Shown here: piece after piece, positions 35,186 through 43,701 of the stretch | Numbering within the stretch: the first letter of the stretch is position 1 | Layout of the letters: every line of letters begins with the position of its first letter | From: Gelidibacter pelagius | GTDB taxonomy: Bacteria > Bacteroidota > Bacteroidia > Flavobacteriales > Flavobacteriaceae | Direction: 5' to 3' | NCBI RefSeq assembly: GCF_017581925.1 | Contig: NZ_JAGEVG010000012.1 | Location: 62,001-126,000, forward strand | Length of the DNA: 64,000 bases | Notes under the pieces: model-generated | Told to the model about the DNA's origin: nothing | Database searches by the model: none | What the model saw: only the letters and a program-made list of their open reading frames with translations | Made by a program: the position numbers and the translations under genes

Positions 35186-36331
35186 TTATTTTAAACGCTC
35201 AAAAAAATGAGGCTCATAGTCGTTTAATAGTTCTGGATGAGTTATTTTAATTAAATCCTTTAAGACCAAGTCTGGTCGTGCCATACCCATTTCAAAATAG
35301 GTAACGCCTCCTGTTTTTCCTGTAGTATTGACAAAGGAGTAGACCGCTTTGTTTTGGAATGCTTTAAACTTGGTGTAATGGGGACTAGCTTTTTCGATGG
35401 CCTCCAAACTTGAATAATAAGAAGGGCTAATCCAAATCTCGGCTTCTTTAGCCTTGTCAAAAACAACTTCAAAATTAAGTGAAAGACTGCCTTTATCCGT
35501 TGTGTCACTCCACAAATAATTAGCGTTGGCATCTTTTAATAGGATGGCTTCAGAGCTGGTGCCACTCGGTAAATACCAAATATCCTTGTACATGGCGCCA
35601 CTTAATACTGTTGGACTTTGAGTCACATTTTGGGCAATCTTCTTAGCTTCTAAATAATCGGCTTCAATATTCTTAAAAATCGAATCGGCTTCTTTTTCTT
35701 TATCGTAAAGCACACCAAAGAACTTGATCCATTCTGCTTTAGCCAAAGGCGATGTTTCAACCCAATCGCCATTAAAGATCACTGGAATTCCCGCCTTCTG
35801 TATATTGTCAAAAGCTTTGTTGTTGCCATCAATGCCAAATCCGATCACCAGTTCTGGTCGCAGTTCCAATAAGACTTCCGTATTGATACTTTCATTTTTG
35901 CCTAATTCCCTCACCAAGCCTTCATCTATTAAAGCTCTTGTTTTCTCTGAGGATACATAATTTGTGTCAGGAAAACCGATCAACGTGTTTTCAACATTTA
36001 ATAATTCCAATGCAGGAATGTGAGTGGTGGAGGTGACCACTATTTTTTCGATGGGTGTGATTAAAATGGCATCAAACTCATCTTTGTTTAAAGTAATCTT
36101 AGGTGCCACTTCTTTATTTACCAACGCATAGCGATAGGTTTTATCCGATTTTGGCCATGGATTTTTGATTTCCAATACCTTAAAATCTTGATAATTCTCT
36201 ACGGAGAAACCTTCAGCATAAGAAAGTGATGGGTTTTCTTTGTTTGATGCTTGATGTTTTACAGGTAATCCTTTGTCTTCTTTACAGTTAACAAGGATTA
36301 AAAACAGTAATAAAAGTGATATTTTCTTCAA
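35186..36331 (-). CDS. btuF: Cobalamin-type ABC substrate-binding lipoprotein (BtuF-like)
   Basis: 381 residues. Signal MKKISLLLLFLILVNC with lipid Cys at 16. The mature protein is a class III periplasmic binding protein: two lobes joined by a long helix, with VVTSTTHIPALELL near 100, LIGFPDTNYVSSEKTR and RPELVIGFGIDGNNKAF near 168. The lobes would deliver substrate to BtuC. B12 is inferred from the operon and from the divergent riboswitch-controlled receptor. The start lies 341 nt from the receptor gene. Confidence 0.85.
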   Translation of the reverse strand: MKKISLLLLFLILVNCKEDKGLPVKHQASNKENPSLSYAEGFSVENYQDFKVLEIKNPWPKSDKTYRYALVNKEVAPKITLNKDEFDAILITPIEKIVVTSTTHIPALELLNVENTLIGFPDTNYVSSEKTRALIDEGLVRELGKNESINTEVLLELRPELVIGFGIDGNNKAFDNIQKAGIPVIFNGDWVETSPLAKAEWIKFFGVLYDKEKEADSIFKNIEADYLEAKKIAQNVTQSPTVLSGAMYKDIWYLPSGTSSEAILLKDANANYLWSDTTDKGSLSLNFEVVFDKAKEAEIWISPSYYSSLEAIEKASPHYTKFKAFQNKAVYSFVNTTGKTGGVTYFEMGMARPDLVLKDLIKITHPELLNDYEPHFFERLK

Positions 36332-36448
36332 AATCTAAATTTTTCACTTCAAAAGTAAGATTATTAACTGAAATAGGGGACTTGCCCGTTGGGAAGATTC
36401 TGGAATAAAAACATTTTAAGCCTTCAGGCTTTATCCATATAAAATGAT

Positions 36449-36456
36449 TAGTTTTG
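36449..36456 (+). promoter_or_regulatory. -7 promoter element of the B12 receptor operon
   Basis: TAGTTTTG followed by C fits TAnnTTTG and lies about 35 nt before the riboswitch. A small hairpin AAGCC-ttca-GGCTT at 36417-36430 covers the -33 zone; no clear TTG is seen. Confidence 0.45.
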
Positions 36457-36489
36457 CAGCGAATTTGGTTTGATATAATAATCTATGTC

Positions 36490-36640
36490 AATTAAAAGGG
36501 AATTTGGTTAATATCCAAAACTGTTCCCGCAACTGTAAGCTATAACGCTTCATGTTACACTTCAAGTCACTGTTACGCATAGCGCGATGGGAAGACGAAC
36601 ATGAAGACGCAAGTCAGGAGACCTGCCAATTTCATCATCA
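36490..36640 (+). ncRNA. Cobalamin riboswitch
   Basis: The conserved core elements are in order: AAAAGGGAA with a following GGTTAATATCC, then CTGTTCCCGCAACTGTAAGC (36531-36540 end), a variable stem, GGGAAGAC, and the B12 box AAGTCAGGAGACCTGCC at about 36610-36627. A GC-containing stretch (GCGGCTTTCGGG) just after could serve as expression platform, 20-30 nt before the start codon. It should repress the receptor gene when adenosyl- or methylcobalamin is plentiful. Confidence 0.95.
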
Positions 36641-36672
36641 AAAGCGGCTTTCGGGTAAAGAGCCTTTAGATT

Positions 36673-38502
36673 ATGAAAAGACTACTTTATATTTTTATTA
36701 TTCTGGTTCTTGGCAACGTTAATGTTGTTCATGCACAGCTGGATTCTATCCAAAAACTGGATGAAGTTATCTTGAGCGATGTTAAGTTGAAACGCTACAC
36801 CTCAGGATACAAAGTAACGGTGTTAAAAGATTCTGTTTTAGCAAAAAGTCCGTGGTCGTTGACCGATTTACTGCGCTACAATTCAAATATCTACTTTAAG
36901 GAGAACGGTTATGGCATGGTGTCTTCACCATCTTTTAGAGGCACGAATGCCTCACAAACAGCGGTGGTTTGGAATGGCATCAATATCAATTCCCAACTTA
37001 ACGGACAAGTCGATTTTAATACCATCAACACATCCAATTATGATTCTGTTGAGATACGGAGCGGTGGTGGCAGTGTGCAATACGGCAGTGGCGCCATAGG
37101 AGGGAGTGTGCATCTGAGTAATGCCTTGTCGTTTATGAAACACACCGATCATACGGTGAGAATGAGTTATGGCAGTTTTGATACCAAGCGGGCAAATTAC
37201 GGACTTTCAACGGGCTCAGAAAATTGGTCGGTTAATTTAGGTGTGGCCTACGTCGATTCGGAAAATGACTATAAATATCTCGGCACGAATAAAACCAATA
37301 AAAATGGGCAATACGATAATTTAAGCTTTAATCTCAACGCGGGCTACCTGCTTAATGACCATCATGTCTTCAAATTGTATCATCAAAGTTTTGTAGGGGA
37401 TCGTAATTTTTCAGGAACACTCCTGGCACCATCAAAAAGTAAATATGAAGACACCAATTACAGGTCCATGTTGGAATGGGGCTATTTTCATAAACAGTAC
37501 ACCTCCAAAGTAAAGGTGGTTCATCTTCTTGAAGAATTTAAATATTTTGAGAATAAAGATGCAGAGTACTTTTCCTTTGGTCGGGTGCAGAGTTTTATAG
37601 GAAATCACAATCTCAATATCAAACTGACTGAAACTATTGATTTGCGAACCATCATTGAGTTTGCCAAGTACTCAGGAAACGGAGATAGTTTCTCAAAGCC
37701 AAGCCGAGATGCATTTTCCGCCACCGCATTGTGGAGACATAAGGTTTCTGAACCACTGATTTACGGATTGAACATCAGAAAAGATTTTACCTCAGATTTT
37801 GAAAGTCCGCTCGTGTTTTCTGTGGATGGCGAATATCGTTTTAGTGAAAGCTATGCGCTCAAATTAAATGGTTCCAAAAATTTCAGGGTGCCTACGTTCA
37901 ACGATTTGTATTGGAATCCTGGCGGTAATTTGGATTTGCTTCCTGAATCCTCTTATCAAGTTGATTTCGGACAGGAATTCTCATCTAAATTCGTCGATCT
38001 AAAATTGAACGCTTATTTTATCAACACCAAAGATATGATCCAATGGGTGCCTGATAATACCGGATTGTTTCGACCACAAAACATTAATAAAGTCAAAAGT
38101 TATGGTGGCGAATTGGAAGTTTTCCTTAAATATACTATCGGAAGCCATCATCTTAATATGAATTCGGGATATTCCTATACAGTTTCTGAAAATGATGCCA
38201 ATGCCAAGCAGCTCATCTATGTTCCGTTACATAAAGCCAATTTAAACTTCGGCTATAGTTTTAAAGCTGTAGAATTATTTTATCAGCATCTCTTTAACGG
38301 TGAAGTTGACATTATTGGAGGACAGTTGGATGGGTATGATGTGGGGAATTTGGGACTTTCCTACAATTATGAGATTTCCAAAAATGTCCATTCCATTTTA
38401 CAGTTTAATATCAATAACCTTTATAATACAACCTATGAAAATGTGGCGTTGCGTTCAATGCCCAACCGAAATTATCAATTACAATTAACTCTCAAATTTT
38501 AA
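36673..38502 (+). CDS. btuB: TonB-dependent cobalamin receptor (BtuB-like)
   Basis: 609 residues. Signal MKRLLYIFIILVLGNVNVVHA, a TonB-box-like segment (KLDEVILSDVKLKR near 27), the plug domain (LTDLLRYNSNIYFKENGYG, then SFRGTNASQTAVVWNGININ, IRSGGGSVQYGSGAIGGSV) and a 22-strand outer-membrane barrel ending NRNYQLQLTLKF with terminal Phe. The upstream cobalamin riboswitch identifies the substrate. It is 4 nt from the BtuG-like gene and forms an operon with it. Confidence 0.93.
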   Translation: MKRLLYIFIILVLGNVNVVHAQLDSIQKLDEVILSDVKLKRYTSGYKVTVLKDSVLAKSPWSLTDLLRYNSNIYFKENGYGMVSSPSFRGTNASQTAVVWNGININSQLNGQVDFNTINTSNYDSVEIRSGGGSVQYGSGAIGGSVHLSNALSFMKHTDHTVRMSYGSFDTKRANYGLSTGSENWSVNLGVAYVDSENDYKYLGTNKTNKNGQYDNLSFNLNAGYLLNDHHVFKLYHQSFVGDRNFSGTLLAPSKSKYEDTNYRSMLEWGYFHKQYTSKVKVVHLLEEFKYFENKDAEYFSFGRVQSFIGNHNLNIKLTETIDLRTIIEFAKYSGNGDSFSKPSRDAFSATALWRHKVSEPLIYGLNIRKDFTSDFESPLVFSVDGEYRFSESYALKLNGSKNFRVPTFNDLYWNPGGNLDLLPESSYQVDFGQEFSSKFVDLKLNAYFINTKDMIQWVPDNTGLFRPQNINKVKSYGGELEVFLKYTIGSHHLNMNSGYSYTVSENDANAKQLIYVPLHKANLNFGYSFKAVELFYQHLFNGEVDIIGGQLDGYDVGNLGLSYNYEISKNVHSILQFNINNLYNTTYENVALRSMPNRNYQLQLTLKF

Positions 38503-38506
38503 AACT

Positions 38507-39565
38507 ATGAAAATTAAAAACAATTTAGTATTAGCATTATCATTGCTTGTTTTGTCATTCTCTTGTAGTAGTGATGATGATAACCATGAGCAAGAGCCAC
38601 AAGGCGCTTACGAAGATGGCATTTTGATTACAAATGAAGGTAATTATGGCCATGGTAATGGCACTGTTACTTTTATATCGGATGATTTCTCTTATGCTGA
38701 ACAAAAGATGTTTTTCAATGTAAACGGTACGTTGTTAGGAGATACTGCTCAAAGTATTGGCTTTCATGAAGACTTGGCTTATATCGTAGTCAACAATTCC
38801 CAAAAGATTGAAGTGGTGAATCGCTATACATTTCAATCGGTAGCAACCATTGATTCTGGGTTGAGTAATCCACGCTTTATCACTTTTTTATCTGGAAAGG
38901 GCTATGTGACCAATTGGGGTGATGGTTCAAATCCAGAGGATGATTTTGTTGCAGTTATTGATTTAGAAACCAATATAGTTTCAGGCACAATTTCAGTAGA
39001 GGAAGGTCCTGAAAGAATTATTACAAATGGAACATCTATTTATGTAGCACATCAAGGAGGCTACAGCCAAAACAATATTGTTTCGGTGATTAAGCCAAAC
39101 TCTGATGAGGTAGAAACGATTACTGTTGGAGATGTACCAAATTCGATGGTTTTTGATAGTCAAGGGGCGTTATATGTGTTGTCTGGTGGGATCCCAGCGT
39201 GGACGGAAAATGAAACAGGCGGTCAATTGGATGTTATCAACACGAGCTCTAACACCGTTTCAGCAACTTTTGGGTTTGACGATAATGAGCACCCATCTAA
39301 TTTGACTTACGGAGAATCGCTTTATTATACTCTAAATGGAGGAGTTTATAAGTTAGCTATAGATAGCCAGGAGTTATCGACAACGCCAGAAATTGAAGGT
39401 GTCAATTTTAATTTTATGACCGTACGCAATAACATTTTATATGGTGTAGGTGCAGAAGATTATACTTCAAATGGAACTTTACAAAGTTATGATTTAGGAA
39501 CAAATGCGACATTGCATTCAAAAGAGGTGGGAATTAATCCAGGTGGAATTTATTTTAACGATTAA
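38507..39565 (+). CDS. BtuG-like surface beta-propeller lipoprotein (DUF5074-type)
   Basis: 352 residues. Signal MKIKNNLVLALSLLVLSFSC with Cys at 20, immediately followed by SSDDDN, which fits the Flavobacterium surface export signal S-(D/E)3. GILITNEGNYGHGNGTVTF near 39 begins a seven-blade YVTN-like propeller (for example VAVIDLETNIVSGTI, VSVIKPNSDEVETI and LDVINTSSNTVSATF). BtuG of Bacteroides is such a propeller that captures B12 and caps BtuB; position right after btuB supports the same role here. A bidirectional terminator follows. Confidence 0.85.
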   Translation: MKIKNNLVLALSLLVLSFSCSSDDDNHEQEPQGAYEDGILITNEGNYGHGNGTVTFISDDFSYAEQKMFFNVNGTLLGDTAQSIGFHEDLAYIVVNNSQKIEVVNRYTFQSVATIDSGLSNPRFITFLSGKGYVTNWGDGSNPEDDFVAVIDLETNIVSGTISVEEGPERIITNGTSIYVAHQGGYSQNNIVSVIKPNSDEVETITVGDVPNSMVFDSQGALYVLSGGIPAWTENETGGQLDVINTSSNTVSATFGFDDNEHPSNLTYGESLYYTLNGGVYKLAIDSQELSTTPEIEGVNFNFMTVRNNILYGVGAEDYTSNGTLQSYDLGTNATLHSKEVGINPGGIYFND

Positions 39566-39590
39566 TCAGAATCGAATCTTATATTCAATA

Positions 39591-39617
39591 AAAAAGCCGC
39601 TATTTCAGCGGCTTTTT
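39591..39617. terminator. Bidirectional terminator after the B12 receptor operon
   Basis: Perfect 10-bp stem AAAAAGCCGC/GCGGCTTTTT with 7-nt loop, between convergent stops. Confidence 0.9.
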
Positions 39618-39630
39618 TTAGGTGATGATT

Positions 39631-41106
39631 TTATCTCAGATTTTGAAATGCTGGAAGATGATCCAGAACATCAATATACATTTCATTATCTAACAATTTC
39701 TTGTCAACTTGATCTTTTAAAGGAATCAAATTATTATCTATCGATGGGAATGGTCGTCCACTTCCAGTAATGTCAGCAATTGCTTTTGCTAAAAATGGTT
39801 CGTTAGCCTCACCTAAAACGCCAAGGAAGTTCACTGCCTCTGTCATTTGGAACTGCTCCATTGCGCTTAGAAAACCATTAGGTGGCACACGTGTATCATC
39901 TTTATTTACAGACACAGCTACTAAAGGCTGTATGGCATAGGTATGATTAGGATTTGCGTTTTGACGAGAAAAGTTTTCAGAATCATATAAGGTCACTGAA
40001 GCTTGGGACTTTCCGGTTGTTCTACCACCAATTTGAACTACATCAATATAAGCAGACAGCCCGTTAATTATCAGCTCGCTCGCAGAGGCTGTTCTGTTAG
40101 TTGTTAAGACATAAACCTTTTCTAAATTCAGAGAATTAATGGCACCTACACCTCCCGGGGCATTGTTCTTGAATGTATATGAAGTGTTTTCAGATTGTAA
40201 ATTTTCATTCCAAACAAGTTTAGAAAAAACTTGACCATTGAATTGTCCGGTGATCATACTTGCCAAAAGTGCTGCGGTATTGACTGATCCGCCGCCATTA
40301 TATCTTAAATCTAAAACCAAATGCTGAACACCCGCAGCTTTTAATTCCCCAAAAGCTTCATTTAATTGAGGATCATAATTACTAGTAAAGCTAGTATACA
40401 TTAAATAACCAATTTTAGAACCATTGATGTCTAATATTTTGGTCGTGTGCACTGGATTCTCGTTATAAGGTTTTTTCGTCAATGTTACAGTATCAGAAGT
40501 TGAGTCTACGGAGTCATCATTAGGAGTTGCAGTGCCATTGTCGTTATAAGTAGCCAAATTTAATGTGTATGTTTCTTGATTTAAAAGCGCGTTGAAGTTA
40601 TCTCTGGTCATTGGAACACCATCTATTGCATTAAAAGCTTGTCCGCGTTTTAAACCAGAGGTACTTGCTTCACTATCATTTAATACCAATCTGACAACGC
40701 CAAATACCTTGGTATCGCTACCAGGCTGCAGATAATAATTGGACTCTAAGCCGTTGGTTTTAAATTCACCCTGAAACTGCTGCTCTAAAGCAATATAGTC
40801 AGATGTAATAAAACTAAAACGATCCACAACCTCTCTTTGATATATTAAACTTTCAAAGAACTCTTCAGGTACGGAATATCCGTTTATGTAATTTGTATAA
40901 GCTTCATCGCTAGGAAAACGGCTGTCTGCTAAATTCGGAACATCAGCTTTATAGAGATAAAAAAGGTTCATCGCTGTCCAAACATAATCATTAACTTCAT
41001 TTTTAACGACAACCGGAGGTGGCACTTCATCATCTTTATCTTTAGAACAGCTCATGTTTAAGCTGAAAACAACAAGTGCGAAAAGGGCAAATTTTAAAAT
41101 TTTCAT
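39631..41106 (-). CDS. S41 family C-terminal processing peptidase, lipoprotein
   Basis: 491 residues. Signal MKILKFALFALVVFSLNMSC with lipid Cys at 20 and an acidic tether (SKDKDDEVPP). A helical N-terminal part and a PDZ-like segment (SEASTSGLKRGQAFNAIDG near 140) precede the protease core: HLVLDLRYNGGGSVNTAALLA near 262, catalytic Ser in TNRTASASELIINGLSAY near 345 and Lys in GGRTTGKSQAS near 368. Tsp/CtpA-like; substrates unknown. Divergent from the second ECF operon. Confidence 0.9.
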   Translation of the reverse strand: MKILKFALFALVVFSLNMSCSKDKDDEVPPPVVVKNEVNDYVWTAMNLFYLYKADVPNLADSRFPSDEAYTNYINGYSVPEEFFESLIYQREVVDRFSFITSDYIALEQQFQGEFKTNGLESNYYLQPGSDTKVFGVVRLVLNDSEASTSGLKRGQAFNAIDGVPMTRDNFNALLNQETYTLNLATYNDNGTATPNDDSVDSTSDTVTLTKKPYNENPVHTTKILDINGSKIGYLMYTSFTSNYDPQLNEAFGELKAAGVQHLVLDLRYNGGGSVNTAALLASMITGQFNGQVFSKLVWNENLQSENTSYTFKNNAPGGVGAINSLNLEKVYVLTTNRTASASELIINGLSAYIDVVQIGGRTTGKSQASVTLYDSENFSRQNANPNHTYAIQPLVAVSVNKDDTRVPPNGFLSAMEQFQMTEAVNFLGVLGEANEPFLAKAIADITGSGRPFPSIDNNLIPLKDQVDKKLLDNEMYIDVLDHLPAFQNLR

Positions 41107-41260
41107 GGGACTTTTATTTTATTATCTATTAATAGGTCGGTAATTTAACTCGAAATTTACTTACATTATTGTAAAATCAAAAATATTTGTAACAAAACTG
41201 AAAGTCTTTCGTCGTAAGAATAGAAACAGGTTTAACTCATCTGTTATAAAACTAACCATA

Positions 41261-41770
41261 ATGACACAAACTGATTTTGTAAAATTGGTACTTCCTTTTA
41301 AGGATAAAGTCTTTAGACTTGCCAAGCGGCTTCTGGTCTCTAAAGAGGAAGCAGAAGATGCCACGCAAGAGGTCTTGATAAAATTATGGAACAACAAGGA
41401 AAAGATTGAGGGGTATAATAATGTAGAAGCTTTTTCAATGACGATGACCAGAAACTTGTGTTTGGACCGATTAAAATCAAAACAAGCTCAAAATTTAAAA
41501 ATTGTCCACAGCAATTATCAGGATCATAACGTGTCTTTACAAAAACAATTGGAAATCAATGATAGTGTGGATTGGGTTTCAAAGATTATGGAAGAGTTAC
41601 CTGATCAGCAAAAAATAATTGTGCAACTTAGAGATATAGAAGAATATGATTTTGATGAGATTGCGAAAGTTTTGGAAATGAACGAAACCGCAGTAAGAGT
41701 CGCCTTATCAAGGGCGAGAAAGACAATAAGAGAAAAATTGACTAAAAAACACAGCTATGGCATTAATTAA
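41261..41770 (+). CDS. ECF RNA polymerase sigma factor
   Basis: 169 residues. Region 2: LVLPFKDKVFRLAKRLLVSKEEAEDATQEVLIKLW in continuous order (positions 8-45), then MTRNLCLDRLKSKQ. Region 4: ELPDQQKIIVQLRDIEEYDFDEIAKVLEMNETAVRVALSRARKTIREKL (122-165). First gene of a four-gene operon (anti-sigma-like, two DUF4252). It overlaps the next gene by 14 nt. This layout is typical for Bacteroidota ECF-DUF4252 units of unknown signal. Confidence 0.92.
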   Translation: MTQTDFVKLVLPFKDKVFRLAKRLLVSKEEAEDATQEVLIKLWNNKEKIEGYNNVEAFSMTMTRNLCLDRLKSKQAQNLKIVHSNYQDHNVSLQKQLEINDSVDWVSKIMEELPDQQKIIVQLRDIEEYDFDEIAKVLEMNETAVRVALSRARKTIREKLTKKHSYGIN

Positions 41771-42269
41771 TATAGAACAACTTTTAGAAAAGTACGATAA
41801 CGCTGAAACGAGTTTGGCGGAAGAAGCACAGATAAGAGCATATTTTGCCGAAGAAGATGTGCCTGCACATTTAGAATCTTATAAGTTATTGTTTCAATAC
41901 GTGTCGCAAACAAAACAAGAACAGTTTACCAAAGACGTTCCATTACTTCCGAAAGCATTCGGGACTAAACGTACAAAATTGTACCAGTGGATTTCAGTCG
42001 CAGCCGTAGCGGTCCTTATGTTGGGAGCCTATTTTCAAGTGAATCAAATGAATCAGAAAACCTCCCTGAATGATTTGAGCCAGGAACAATTGATGGCGTA
42101 CAACCAAACTATGGAGGTCTTTAACTTAGTGTCTTCTAAACTCAATAAAGGCACTAACCATTTAGGAGCTTTAAATTTAGTGTCCTCTAAGTTGAATGAG
42201 GGTGCTGAAAACCTGATCCATATCAAAGAATTTAACAAAGCAACAAATAGAATTATTAAAAACAAGTAA
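41757..42269 (+). CDS. Membrane protein with probable anti-sigma role
   Basis: 170 residues. Helical cytoplasmic N-terminal ~80 residues (LLEKYDNAETSLAEEAQIRAYF is a common opening of these proteins), one transmembrane helix near 82-100 (WISVAAVAVLMLGAYF), then an outer helical segment. The outer part contains a recent 17-residue internal duplication: NLVSSKLN occurs at 123-130 and 140-147 (51-nt period). Position directly after the ECF sigma gene with 14-nt overlap suggests an anti-sigma factor; no zinc motif is visible. Confidence 0.7.
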   Translation: MALINIEQLLEKYDNAETSLAEEAQIRAYFAEEDVPAHLESYKLLFQYVSQTKQEQFTKDVPLLPKAFGTKRTKLYQWISVAAVAVLMLGAYFQVNQMNQKTSLNDLSQEQLMAYNQTMEVFNLVSSKLNKGTNHLGALNLVSSKLNEGAENLIHIKEFNKATNRIIKNK

Positions 42270-42289
42270 CCTGATTAAATAAAGAAATT

Positions 42290-42916
42290 ATGAAAAAATT
42301 AAAAAAACTTCACGCATATCTTCAAAAGAAGAGTGGCGTGAGCAAAAAAGCAGTTATTTTGTTGGCCATTTTGATTGCGCCAATGGTATCCTTTGGACAG
42401 AGCTTTTTTGACAAGTATGAGTCGATGAAGGGTGTTACATCCGGAGTCATCAGTCAAAAAATGTTTAAAATGATTGCTACTATAGACGTGGACCTTGATG
42501 ATTCTGAAGCCCAAGGTTATTTAGATATGGTCAAAAAAATTCAGAGTATCAAAGTATTGAGTACTGGCGATTCAAATATTTCTTCAAGTTTATCCGCTGA
42601 TACTGAAAAGTATATTAGCAGCTCAAAAATGGATGAATTGATGCGTTTTAAAGATGGTAGCCAAACAGTGAAGTTTTATGTCAAGGAAGGACGTGATGAA
42701 AACCATGTCAAAGAACTGCTGATGTATATTAGTGGGCTGAAAGAATTGACCAAAGACGCCAACATTGAAATTAATGGTGAAAAGAGAGAGGTTGAAACCA
42801 TCTTGGTGTCCATTATTGGCGATGTAGATTTGCGAGAGATTTCCAAAATCACAAGCAAAATGAATGTTCCTGGTGGTGAACATCTTGAAAAAGCTGGAAA
42901 AAGTAAAAAACAATAA
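42290..42916 (+). CDS. DUF4252 exported protein
   Basis: 208 residues. An atypically long, basic N-region (MKKLKKLHAYLQKKSGVSKK) precedes the hydrophobic signal core (AVILLAILIAPMVSFGQ). The mature part matches DUF4252: FFDKYESMKGVTSGVISQKMFKM near 43, then LMRFKDGSQTVKFYVKEG and LVSIIGDVDLREISKITSKM near 168. Function unknown. It is 2 nt before a second DUF4252 gene. Confidence 0.82.
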   Translation: MKKLKKLHAYLQKKSGVSKKAVILLAILIAPMVSFGQSFFDKYESMKGVTSGVISQKMFKMIATIDVDLDDSEAQGYLDMVKKIQSIKVLSTGDSNISSSLSADTEKYISSSKMDELMRFKDGSQTVKFYVKEGRDENHVKELLMYISGLKELTKDANIEINGEKREVETILVSIIGDVDLREISKITSKMNVPGGEHLEKAGKSKKQ

Positions 42917-42918
42917 CT

Positions 42919-43464
42919 ATGAAATCATTAATCAAAAATCTAACAGTAATGACTCTTTTGATTGCAACGCTTCACAGTTGCAATCAAGGGCCATCGTTAC
43001 AGAGCTATTATGTTGATAGTCAAGAACAGCCTAATTTTCTTTCAATAGATGTGCCATTAAGTATGTTAAACCTTGATAAAGAACAATTGACTCAAGATCA
43101 GAACGACGCTTATAAATCCATCCAAAAGTTAAATATGTTGGCTTATAAAGTCACTCCTGACAATACTATGGAATATGAAGCAGAAATGGCAAAAGTGAAA
43201 ACCATTTTGAACAATCCGAAATATGAAGAATTAATGCGAGGAGGCAGCCCTGAGGAAGGAACCTTTACCATCATAACTTTGGGTAAAGATGATGATATTG
43301 ACGAGTTTATCCTATTTGGAAATATCGATAGCAGGGGCTTTGCCATTGTAAGAATTTTAGGCAAGGACATGAACCCAAATAAAATCATGACTTTAGCATC
43401 TGCATTGGACAAAGCAAATATTAACGACTCACAACTCAATCAGTTTACTGAGTTTTTCAAATAA
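42919..43464 (+). CDS. DUF4252 lipoprotein
   Basis: 181 residues. Signal MKSLIKNLTVMTLLIATLHSC with lipid Cys at 21. Mature segment QSYYVDSQEQPNFLSIDVPLSML, then YEELMRGGSPEEGTFTIITLG and ILFGNIDSRGFAIVRILGKDM near 131-151 match the DUF4252 layout. It is the lipidated paralogue of the preceding gene; the pair probably acts on the periplasmic side of the sigma system. Terminator follows within 35 nt. Confidence 0.8.
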   Translation: MKSLIKNLTVMTLLIATLHSCNQGPSLQSYYVDSQEQPNFLSIDVPLSMLNLDKEQLTQDQNDAYKSIQKLNMLAYKVTPDNTMEYEAEMAKVKTILNNPKYEELMRGGSPEEGTFTIITLGKDDDIDEFILFGNIDSRGFAIVRILGKDMNPNKIMTLASALDKANINDSQLNQFTEFFK

Positions 43465-43494
43465 TCGGAAGAGTAGGCTGTGTGTTTAAAATTA

Positions 43495-43532
43495 AAAATC
43501 ACCCAAGAAACATTAGGATTCTGGGTGATTTT
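43495..43532. terminator. Bidirectional terminator
   Basis: AAAATCACCCA/TGGGTGATTTT (11 bp), extended inward by GAA/TTC with one bulge. It serves the DUF4252 operon and the convergent purB unit. Confidence 0.85.
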
Positions 43533-43698
43533 CGTTTTCATATAATCTAAAAAACATATATATCACAAGACAGATGAAAGTTCCGAACAATAAAAATTTC
43601 ACTATAAAGTAATCGAGTACATCAAAAATGCCGGCAATTAAAAAGCCAATGGCAACAATTCCTGTAAGTATTCGTCCAATGAAGTCGATTCGGGCCAT
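43513..43698 (-). CDS. Small two-helix membrane protein
   Basis: 61 residues. Two hydrophobic helices (about 7-27 and 31-50) and a charged tail NENHPES. It resembles short Bacteroidota inner-membrane proteins with no known function. It begins 3 nt after the purB stop and ends inside the shared terminator stem, so it is co-transcribed with purB. Confidence 0.65.
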   Translation of the reverse strand: MARIDFIGRILTGIVAIGFLIAGIFDVLDYFIVKFLLFGTFICLVIYMFFRLYENENHPES

Positions 43699-43701
43699 CT
43701 T

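Noticed and set aside
36417-36430. Hairpin AAGCC-ttca-GGCTT as terminator
   Set aside because: No gene ends here and only a short T-run follows; it may be a promoter-overlapping operator but evidence is thin.
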